Assembly (NCBI RefSeq): GCF_015710975.1
Contig: NZ_CP049783.1
Coordinates: 1,591,501 to 1,655,500 of the forward strand
Reading direction: 5' to 3'
Source of the DNA: Paenibacillus polymyxa
Lineage (GTDB): Bacteria > Bacillota > Bacilli > Paenibacillales > Paenibacillaceae
DNA: 64,000 nucleotides
Positions 48,201 through 54,866 of the stretch are shown here, piece after piece. Each line of letters opens with the position of its first letter. Within the stretch, counting starts at the first letter, position 1. The notes beneath the pieces were generated by a model. It ran no database searches. It saw only the letters and a list, made by a program, of their open reading frames with translations, and was not told the DNA's origin. The translations under genes and the position numbers were made by a program.

Positions 48201-48871
48201 AGCGAATCCGCTCCTTTCTCAAGCGTAGTTTGTAAGGGCAATGAAACTGCATGAAGCGACTGAACTGTATTTTCCGCTACAGGTATCCATACCTCCATGT
48301 CCGATTCCGTACAGTTAAACGTCCCCATCATCACCTGTCCTGCATGGGTGAACAGCAGGATTTCGTTGTACAAATTTGTATCCACGCCTGCAGCAACAAA
48401 ACGGATCACCCCAATGGACAGACCGGAATGATTTACGATCACTTGAGTGCCCAACCAGTTACGGATCGGTTGTACAGCTCGCAAAGTGTCCGCCATTTGC
48501 TCCACAAACTCAGAAAGTTCCTCTTCTGCCAAAGTGGACTCTGTCCGATTAAAGGTGATATTCACCGTTCCATCCTCCGAGGTATAAATAACCTCTGGAC
48601 GATATTCCGAAGGATACTTAAATTGGGCCTGCTCCAGTGGCATCAAGCTAAAAGATTTTGGGACGCTAACCTCCATTTGTCCGTCCAAAATCATCCTCCA
48701 TTCCAACGTAATGAACTCATCACCTAACCGCAACGCCTGATTTTTCCCGAAAACGGATTGATCCCGTTCGGATATAACAGTTTGAGAAAGACTCGTATTT
48801 ACGTTATTAGATGCAACATCATAATTAAGCCTATTTTTGAGACTTAAAATATGCTCGTCCATATAGCTCAT
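48197..48871 (-). CDS. DcrB/Eag-like (DUF1795) protein of the spike operon
   Basis: This roughly 224-residue protein has a helical N-terminus (residues 1-45), then a DcrB/DUF1795-type body: MEVSVPKSFSLMPLEQAQFKYPSEYRPEVIYTSEDGTVNITFNRTES, LRAVQPIRNWLG and YNEILLFTHAGQVMMGTFNCTESDMEVW. In type VI systems the Eag proteins with this fold chaperone effectors that carry transmembrane helices. The ORF opens at 49021, but GAAGGGA precedes ATG 48871. It is the first gene of the operon and is translationally coupled to vgrG. Confidence 0.8.
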   Translation of the reverse strand: MSYMDEHILSLKNRLNYDVASNNVNTSLSQTVISERDQSVFGKNQALRLGDEFITLEWRMILDGQMEVSVPKSFSLMPLEQAQFKYPSEYRPEVIYTSEDGTVNITFNRTESTLAEEELSEFVEQMADTLRAVQPIRNWLGTQVIVNHSGLSIGVIRFVAAGVDTNLYNEILLFTHAGQVMMGTFNCTESDMEVWIPVAENTVQSLHAVSLPLQTTLEKGADSL

Positions 48872-49228
48872 AGGGTTAGTCCCTTCTTCGTAAAAAAGAT
48901 AAGTATTTAATTCAAAATATAAAAGCAAAAGGACATATTTAACAATAACCCATCTTATGTATGTATCGGCCAGAATAGAGAGTTTGTTTACAGAAAGAAC
49001 CATAGAATGCGTTATTTTCAATGTATATTTCTGAAATTAATATGGAGAAGGGGATGATAGGAATGCACTAAGGATCGGATTGAATCCTTCCTTGCTCAGA
49101 ATGAAAGCAGGTATTATGTCTTGGAAAGGCCGCTCCCTTAATGCAAGTGATTTTATCAAGCGGTTTGGATAATGGGGGTTTGTAGAGTTGAAGTTACACA
49201 TGGTCCACAATCGAACTCATTAAAAAGC

Positions 49229-49255
49229 AAAAACCCACTCAATGAGCGGGTTTTT
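49229..49255. terminator. Bidirectional terminator-like hairpin
   Basis: AAAAACCC-A-CTC pairs with GAG-C-GGGTTTTT around AAT, with A-run and T-run flanks. No intact gene ends beside it, so it may belong to a lost gene at the edge of the inserted region. Confidence 0.65.
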
Positions 49256-49258
49256 CAA

Positions 49259-49268
49259 ATGGAGGCGA
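49259..49268 (+). other. Candidate second attachment core of the ssrA-inserted element
   Basis: ATGGAGGCGA occurs here and again at 53497-53506, the 3' end of ssrA next to the recombinase. Ten identical bases could be an att duplication, but this length can occur by chance in 64 kb. Confidence 0.25.
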
Positions 49269-49960
49269 ATCATGGCATGGCAAATCCACAATTTGGCGTC
49301 GAGTAATGTTGAGATTGTTTGGTGAGGTGGCATAATTATTTACGAAATTGAATTCAACAAATTAAGTGCACCCGAGCATAAAGCTTGAGCATTATTGTAA
49401 AATGAAAATAATGTGTTTATCTTGCTCATAAGCACAATTGAACTATTCATGTACTCTTTTCCGTCCTGTGTCTCTTTAGTTTTTCCTGATTTAGAACCAC
49501 AAAATTGATTGGGCATATCCTAAAATTACTGACGAAACAAAGCGAATCATCGACACGTTCTTGATTAACTGGGATGTGTCTCCAATCGCTAGAAAAACGG
49601 TTGGATTCATTGAAGAGTCGCCGGCTGATATGAACAGAGATGCCGATCGTGGTGGATCAACTGGGAGGAAAAAACACATATCATTAAAGGGTTTGTCCTA
49701 GCTATGAGGACGTCTGTTCGGTCATTAAAACAGGTGCGAATCATTTTCGGAGACTGTAAGGAACACTTTATTGAAGAGCCGGCTTAGGAAAAAAAAGACG
49801 TTGAAAAGTTATGGATAAACAGAAATTTAAATGGTAATATATACCTTTACAAATTCACATAACAGGAATAAAATTACTGTATTAACAACTAGTGCCCATC
49901 AAGCAACGGCAGATAAGTTTGGTCAGCACCAACTCAATTTAATAATAAGGAGCTTCAAGC

Positions 49961-50965
49961 ATGAAAAAGAAAATCGGATTTGTTTTAGTTTCGATGGTCG
50001 TTGGTATGTCTTTTATTTCAGGAACATCAAATGCATATGGATTAAATGGAATTATTGCCGGCAAGTTTTCCGTAGAAGAAAAGCCAACGTATAAGTTTAC
50101 TCTCACTTCTGCTGCCTTAAAAAAGGATGGAGGTATAGTTGCAACGGGTCGAACGTCGAATATTCGTGCTTGGTACAATTCTTACGATGAAAATGGCCGA
50201 GTGTTTTGGTCTTCTCAGTCTGAAGTTTTGGTTGAACCAGGCACTACAATTGTCTTATCAGATGGAAGTACACTTTCTTCATCAGAATATGGTGAATGGG
50301 AAATCAAAGATGAGTCAGGAAGTACAGTTCAGACTGGGAAATGGGATATGGGGGGACCTGTATATAAAATTAAGCAGCTAAAAAATGGGAAAATACTTTT
50401 TGCAGGCTCACGAGGAGCTTACCAAATTTTTGAACCTGACATGACTCCTTTTCGAAGTGGGATGTGGAGTGCAAACGCAGTTATTTATGATGCCGAAGAA
50501 ATGGATAATGGCAATATATTGTTAGTTGGGACACACGGGAATTGGTCTGTAATCAACAATGAAGGTAAAGGTTTGAAGTCAGGAAGGTATAAAACTTCAG
50601 CCATAACAAGTGTTGCCCGATTGTCTGACGGTAATTTAATAGCCGTAACTACTCCTGGTTCATATATTTTGTTCAACCAAGAAGGGACAATCATTGGAGA
50701 TGGATTGGTGTCAGGAAAAAATGTCGTCAGCTCTCTTCGATCCGTAACATCTTTTCCAGGTAATCATGTAGTAGTCAGAGATGGCAGCAAAGTCCACATA
50801 TTAAAAATTGAAAATAATACTGCTATGAATGTTTATACTGGAAAAACAATTGTTGTTCCGGATGAAATAGATAATAAAACTACAGTTAAAATTTCTGATA
50901 ATAAAATTTTCTTTGGTGGAAAAAATGGGATATTCCAAATATTAGAAGTTGATTTGACTCCTTAA
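49961..50965 (+). CDS. Secreted repeat protein, probably beta-propeller-like
   Basis: This 334-residue protein has a Sec signal peptide (KKKIGFVLVSMVVGMSFISG, cleavage near SNAYG). The mature part shows about five or six repeats of roughly 40-45 residues around an L-x-NGxILxxGxxG-x-Y/W-x-I/V core: KQLKNGKILFAGSRGAYQIF, EMDNGNILLVGTHGNWSVI, RLSDGNLIAVTTPGSYILF and KISDNKIFFGGKNGIFQIL. That suggests beta-propeller blades. AAGGAGC precedes the ATG and a terminator follows. I recognise no named family. It lies inside the decayed ssrA-side region and may be cargo of that element. Confidence 0.7.
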   Translation: MKKKIGFVLVSMVVGMSFISGTSNAYGLNGIIAGKFSVEEKPTYKFTLTSAALKKDGGIVATGRTSNIRAWYNSYDENGRVFWSSQSEVLVEPGTTIVLSDGSTLSSSEYGEWEIKDESGSTVQTGKWDMGGPVYKIKQLKNGKILFAGSRGAYQIFEPDMTPFRSGMWSANAVIYDAEEMDNGNILLVGTHGNWSVINNEGKGLKSGRYKTSAITSVARLSDGNLIAVTTPGSYILFNQEGTIIGDGLVSGKNVVSSLRSVTSFPGNHVVVRDGSKVHILKIENNTAMNVYTGKTIVVPDEIDNKTTVKISDNKIFFGGKNGIFQILEVDLTP

Positions 50966-51017
50966 CTATCATAAATATAATTTCTTTAAAGAGAAGAAAG
51001 AGAAGTCCTCTTTCCAG

Positions 51018-51047
51018 GCTGTCGAGAAAGTCTCGACAGCTTTTTTT
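51018..51047 (+). terminator. Terminator of the secreted repeat protein gene
   Basis: GCTGTCGAGA pairs perfectly with TCTCGACAGC around AAG, followed by seven T. The stem is nearly the same as the udk terminator at 2420-2450. Confidence 0.9.
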
Positions 51048-51123
51048 ATGTTAATTTTATTTAAGACGACACCGCGTTAATGTTATTTAATATAGGTAAC
51101 TATGTAGAACGGACGGTGTTGAT

Positions 51124-51450
51124 ATGCTGCGACCTCATCGAGACAAACAACAATCTTTTGAATTGGTTTCTCTGGAAGAACTGGTACCGCAAGATCATCT
51201 GCTTCGTAAAGTGGAGAAATATAATAGACTTCTCCGTTATTCATGAGAAGGTAGGCCCGCTGTATTGTGCGGACAACGGGCCTCCTGCCATTAATCCTAC
51301 CGTGTTGTTTAAAATGATCTTTCTCGGTTATTTCTATGGCATTCGCTCAGAACGGCAACTCGAGCGTGAAATTCAAACGAACCTAGCCTATCGCTGGTTC
51401 CTGGGGCTGGGCTAACGGATAAAGTTTCAGATCATACGACGATTAGTAAA
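51124..51450 (+). pseudogene. IS1182-family transposase fragment
   Basis: From ATG 51124 the frame reads LRPHRDKQQSFELVSLEELV and PQDHLLRKVEKY, the N-terminus of IS1182-type transposases. A one-base shift near 51221 is needed to continue into IDFSVIHEKVGPLYCADNGP, TVLFKMIFLGYFYGIRSERQ and YRWFLGLG. A second shift near 51412 leads to LTDKVSDHTTISK and a stop. Only about the first 105 residues of a roughly 450-residue protein remain, and the catalytic DDE part is missing. It is a dead remnant. Confidence 0.8.
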
Positions 51451-51464
51451 TGAAGAATAAAAAA

Positions 51465-51534
51465 ATTCAAGTATGTTCTTGACGCAGAAGTTATTCAAGT
51501 AAGTTCTTGTCCAATATTCAAGCAAGTTCTTGTC
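51465..51534 (+). repeat. Three 19-bp direct repeats
   Basis: ATTCAAGTATGTTCTTGAC (51465-51483), ATTCAAGTAAGTTCTTGTC (51493-51511) and ATTCAAGCAAGTTCTTGTC (51516-51534) differ at one to three positions. Each contains a CAAG/CTTG dyad. Spacing is 28 and 23 bp. They lie between the transposase fragment and the broken ABC ATPase, so they could be recombinase, IS-end or regulator binding sites. Confidence 0.75.
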
Positions 51535-51840
51535 GCTACACGAATATGAACGATGCATATAAGCTTGCTGATCATATGGACGTGGAGTTGGGTCGAAAAT
51601 GGCCGGGTTGAGTCGCGGACAGGAGCGCGTGTGCTACTGATTTTATGTCTGGCACGTGAGGTTCTCCACTCATGATCCTGGATGAAGCGTTCGCAGGTAT
51701 TGATGTCCTCTCCAGAGTGGCCGGGATTATTGATTATTTGGAGGGTCGGCGGCAATCTATACTCATTAGCACGCATGATATTCAGGAAGTGGAAGGCTTG
51801 TTTGACTATACTCAATATCCCTTTCAATCTAAAAAACAAC
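51535..51840 (+). pseudogene. Broken ABC-transporter ATPase
   Basis: Pieces in different frames join into the end of an ABC ATPase: NMNDAYKLADHMDVELGRK, then the signature LSRGQERV, then LLILCLAREV, then the Walker B stretch MILDEAFAGIDVLSR and the H-loop region ILISTHDIQEVEGLFDY. At least three frameshifts (near 51600, 51635 and 51670) separate them, and the Walker A half is absent. The family appears to be a multidrug or bacitracin-type (BcrA-like) ATPase. No permease is nearby. Confidence 0.65.
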
Positions 51841-51915
51841 GGTACCAACGAAAGCATCATTCAGCGCGAGGTCGTCGATACCGTTTAATCTTGATTTAAT
51901 ACTACTTAGAAAATT

Positions 51916-52113
51916 TTAATTAGAAAAAATACTTACAGTTTCGAAATATTGAAATCTGCACTTTTCTTCCTGATTTTCTTGGGAAAGTTCAATAAACCAA
52001 TCTTCAAGCTTATCTTCTTCTTTAAAAATTCTCGATCTCTAAAAGTTCAATTCTAGTTCTGGAAATGAATACATCCAACCCAGTTCTGGATCATTTTCAT
52101 CATAAAGTGATTT
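51916..52113 (-). pseudogene. Minus-strand coding remnant with in-frame amber stop
   Basis: The frame reads HEKSLYDENDPELGWMYSFP, ELELNF, a TAG at 52039-52041, and then IFKEEDKLEDWFIELSQENQ, EEKCRFQYFETVSIFSN and TAA. The composition is protein-like on both sides of the stop. The 5' part is cut by the recombinase fragment. The family is not recognised; small acidic proteins like this include immunity proteins, but that is a guess. Confidence 0.4.
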
Positions 52114-53534
52114 CTCATGATGCGAAGCAATTTCGATGAAGTTCCACAGTTCCAGCAAATGATTGTCGATAGTGAAAAAGGATTATTTGATGTGCTCATT
52201 GTTCATAAGTTGGATCGTTTCAGCCGGGACAAATACGACAGTGCTAAATACAAACGCAAATTGAAACTAAATGGCACTCAACTGTACAGCGTCACCGAAA
52301 ACCTAGACGGCTCCCCCGAAAGTGTCATTCTGGAATCGTTGCTGGAGGGTATGGCTGAATACTATTCTAAAAACTTGGCCCGTGAGGTCATGAAAGGAAT
52401 GAAAGAAACCGCATACCAATGCAAGCATACAGGCGGTCTGCCTCCTATTGGTTACGCAGTAGACCCTGTAACACGGAAATACATCATTAATGAAGAGGAA
52501 TGTGGCATCGTCGAAACTGTTTTTTCGATGTTCCTCGCTGGTCATGGGTACAACCAGATCATTAGGGAACTAACAGAGCAAGGCTCACATCACGTTATGG
52601 GAAACCGATCAGCAAGGGAACCTTAGGTACCATTCTTCGCAATGGAAAATACACAGGCACCTACATTTTCAACCTCACCGACAGCAAGGATGCGGCTGGT
52701 AAACGAAACGGCAATCGGCATAAAAATAGTGAAGATGTGATTCGTGTCGAAGGTGGTGTGCCACAGCTTGTAACCAAGGAAAATTTTCAAAAGGCACAGG
52801 AAAAGATGAATCAAAATAAGCGCCAACCTGGCGCTTACAAGGCAAAAGAAATGTACCTGCTTAGCGGACTCATTGTTTGCGGGGAATGTTTGAAAAACGT
52901 AGGTATTCAGTATGCCATGATGGGCAATACCAAATACAGCGGTAGAAGCAAACTGAAATATGTCACCTACCGTTGCGGTAACCGTGATCGGACAAAGGCA
53001 TGTAAAAACCCTGAGCTGCGCCGCGAATACATTGAAGCCTACGTGCTGGCTCAGCTTCAGGAGAAGATTTTTAACGATCAGGCTATCCCTGTTCTGGCTA
53101 AACAGCTTAATGAGTACCAGAATTCCAAGCAAACGAGCGTCAAAGCCGACCAACATCGCCTGACCAAGAGTCTGGAAGGTGTGAAGCGCCAGATTGATAA
53201 CATTGTAAATGCGGTGGCTGGCGGTCTGAACAATCCTACCATTCTTGAAAAGTCGTCCTCACTGGAACAGCAAAAGATTGAGCTAGAAACGAAACTGCTT
53301 GAGGCTCAGCAGGTAAAAGAAAAAGCAGCCATCACAGAGGATGCTCTGCGACAACTGCTTTCTGGCTTTCAGAACCACATCACCAGCCGGAACCTTCCTG
53401 AGATCAAGAAGTTTATCGGCAGCTATGTAGAAAAGGTGATTGTCTACAAAGAACACGTAGAAGTCATCTTTAAGCTACAAATTGTGGATTTGATCGATGG
53501 AGGCGAGGGGAGTCGAACCCCTGTCCGAAGATAA
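52105..53534 (+). pseudogene. Large serine recombinase, truncated and frameshifted, ending inside ssrA
   Basis: The first open part (from about 52117) gives the catalytic-domain end LIVHKLDRFSRDKYDSAKYK and the ESLLEGMAEYYSKNLAREV helix. A frameshift near 52585-52600 moves to KPISKGTLGTILRNGKYTGT, the recombinase and zinc-ribbon domains (LLSGLIVCGECLKN, YRCGNRDRTKACKNPELRR) and the coiled coil. The N-terminal 50-60 residues with the catalytic Ser are missing. The last residues GGEGSRTPVRR are the antisense reading of the ssrA 3' end, showing that the gene abuts its attachment site. The protein is almost certainly inactive. Confidence 0.85.
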
Positions 53535-53859
53535 CGACACATAAGCTTCTACGGGTGTAGTCACAGTTTTGATGTCACCCGAGTATCGCCCCGTAACCGG
53601 CTATACGTTGGGTCAGCCTGATTGTCTTCTTCAGCACACCCCAGGCGGAGATGTGGCAGCGTATCCCACTATAGGTTAGCCCCTACATCCGGCACATGGG
53701 CGATGCAGGAGAGGAGCACGCTCACAGGTTATTAAGCTGCGAAAGCGTAGTTGTTTTGTTGTTTGCCGTTTAATAGGCTTTAGCGTTGATGAAGTGGACG
53801 CGTCCCCACTACCCGCTACCCATGCTCGAACTATCCCCGTCGAATCCATAAACGCCCCC
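53498..53859 (-). ncRNA. ssrA: tmRNA
   Basis: The 362-nt gene has a 5' end GGGGGCGTTTATGGATTCGAC and a 3' end GGTTCGACTCCCCTCGCCTCCA, which pair as the tRNA-like acceptor and T arm. The tag frame runs from GGC at 53765-53767 to TAA at 53732-53734 and encodes GKQQNNYAFAA after the charged alanine. It rescues stalled ribosomes with SmpB, whose gene is 250 nt upstream. The terminal CCA is not encoded: TCG follows the discriminator A, probably because the inserted element replaced the native downstream sequence, so CCA must be added by nucleotidyltransferase. Confidence 0.95.
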
Positions 53860-53911
53860 TTATTATAAAAGGGCTCCACGGATAAATCCGGAAATACCGG
53901 AGCATAAGTGC

Positions 53912-53942
53912 ATAATATCAAAAGCTGAATCCTAAGATTCAA
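53912..53942 (-). promoter_or_regulatory. Possible ssrA promoter
   Basis: On the minus strand TTGAAT (53937-53942) is followed at 17-19 nt by GATATT/TATTAT (53912-53919), giving a precursor leader of about 50 nt for RNase P to remove. The palindrome TGAATC-TTAG-GATTCA (53926-53941) overlaps the -35. Confidence 0.35.
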
Positions 53943-54112
53943 CACTCGAACCATGTTAAATCAAGATGCATTGAAAAATTACTACTTCGTTAGTATAACA
54001 TATTACATGTCATAACGAAACGGATTGAAGCCATTATAGCTTGATAAAATAGCACCATTACAGGAACAAGTAACTTATCCACGTAATTTGTACCATTCTA
54101 ATCAGCAGTAAC

Positions 54113-54592
54113 TTATCTTGCAATTTTTTGCTTCTCTCGTAGAGCACGTTGGATATCACGCTGCGCATCACGTTTGGCAGCCGTTTCTCGCTTGTCATAC
54201 TGCTTTTTACCTCTACCCAGTCCAAGCAGCAGTTTGGCATAACCGTTACGAACATAAATTTTGAGCGGCACGATGGTGTAGCCTTCCTGTTTCGAGAGAC
54301 CAATAAGCTTACGAATCTGCTCTTTATGCAGCAGCAGCTTACGCGTACGCGTCGGATCGGTCGGATTGTTACGATTACCTTGTTCAAAAGGGCTGATATG
54401 CATATTGTGAATATGAATTTCACCATTACGGATCGTAGCAAAAGCATCGCTTATATTAGAGCGACCATTCCGCAGAGACTTAATTTCCGTTCCCGTTAAC
54501 ACCATGCCCGCCTCGTAGGTGTCCTCAATAAAATAGTCATGGGAAGCTTTTTTGTTCTGGGCGAGCACTTTCCCGTCTGCCTTCTTACCCAT
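54113..54592 (-). CDS. smpB: SsrA-binding protein SmpB
   Basis: This 159-residue protein binds tmRNA and brings it to stalled ribosomes. An OB-fold core is visible ([38 protein letters not shown]-like [26 protein letters not shown]). A basic C-terminal tail, [28 protein letters not shown], enters the mRNA channel. A GTG at 54601 is in frame, but AAGGAG precedes ATG 54592 by 8 nt. It lies between rnr and ssrA, the usual order in Firmicutes. Confidence 0.96.
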   Translation of the reverse strand: MGKKADGKVLAQNKKASHDYFIEDTYEAGMVLTGTEIKSLRNGRSNISDAFATIRNGEIHIHNMHISPFEQGNRNNPTDPTRTRKLLLHKEQIRKLIGLSKQEGYTIVPLKIYVRNGYAKLLLGLGRGKKQYDKRETAAKRDAQRDIQRALREKQKIAR

Positions 54593-54837
54593 GAATACCA
54601 CTCCTTATACATAACTTAATTCAATCTAGAAATCCAGCTACAAAGAGCTACCCTAGAAATATATTGTAACAAATTTCAGATGGTAAAAGCAAGAAAGTCA
54701 AGGCTGCTACATTTCTAATTACCCCAATAGCACACTAAAATCAAGCGGCTTCTATCCATTGCTACAGACAGAAACCGCTCTTATACCTAGGCCTCATTTA
54801 GCATGATCTACTGCTCTTGAGAAGCTCTAGTCTCCTA

Positions 54838-54866
54838 AAAAGTAAGTTGGTTCAACCTACTTTTTC
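54838..54866 (-). terminator. Terminator overlapping the rnr stop codon
   Basis: On the minus strand AAAAAGTAGGTTG pairs with CAACTTACTTTTT around AAC. The stem contains the rnr TAG stop, an economical overlap of coding end and terminator. Confidence 0.7.

Larger units (their letters stand above)
48872..49960. other. Gene-poor region with decayed coding fragments
   Basis: There is no intact gene in about 1.1 kb. A plus-strand fragment near 49078-49170 reads GLNPSLLRMKAGIMSWKGR then SLNASDFIKRFG and stops. Another at 49495-49701 (open, no start codon) reads WAYPKITDETKRIIDTFLIN then WDVSPIARKTVGFIEESPAD. Neither is recognised. The promoter of the spike operon must lie near 48880-49020. A terminator (49229-49255) and a possible att core (49259-49268) are listed separately. 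Confidence 0.4.

Noticed and set aside
44505..48871. Prophage tail module
   Set aside because: No capsid, tape measure, sheath, tube, lysis or integrase genes flank the spike genes, and DUF1795 and pentapeptide genes are not tail genes.
51465..51534. CRISPR array
   Set aside because: There are only three 19-bp units with 9- and 4-nt gaps, no proper spacers and no cas genes.
53498..53534. GGEGSRTPVRR tail as a functional recombinase domain
   Set aside because: These codons are the antisense of the ssrA T-arm and acceptor. The same peptide appears spuriously wherever an ORF runs into that gene.
53862..53867. Consensus TATAAT directly before ssrA as its -10
   Set aside because: Only 2 nt separate it from the mature 5' end, so initiation would fall inside the RNA. 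An upstream promoter is more likely.
53676..53954. ORF across ssrA on the minus strand
   Set aside because: It covers the tmRNA and only reads structured RNA sequence.
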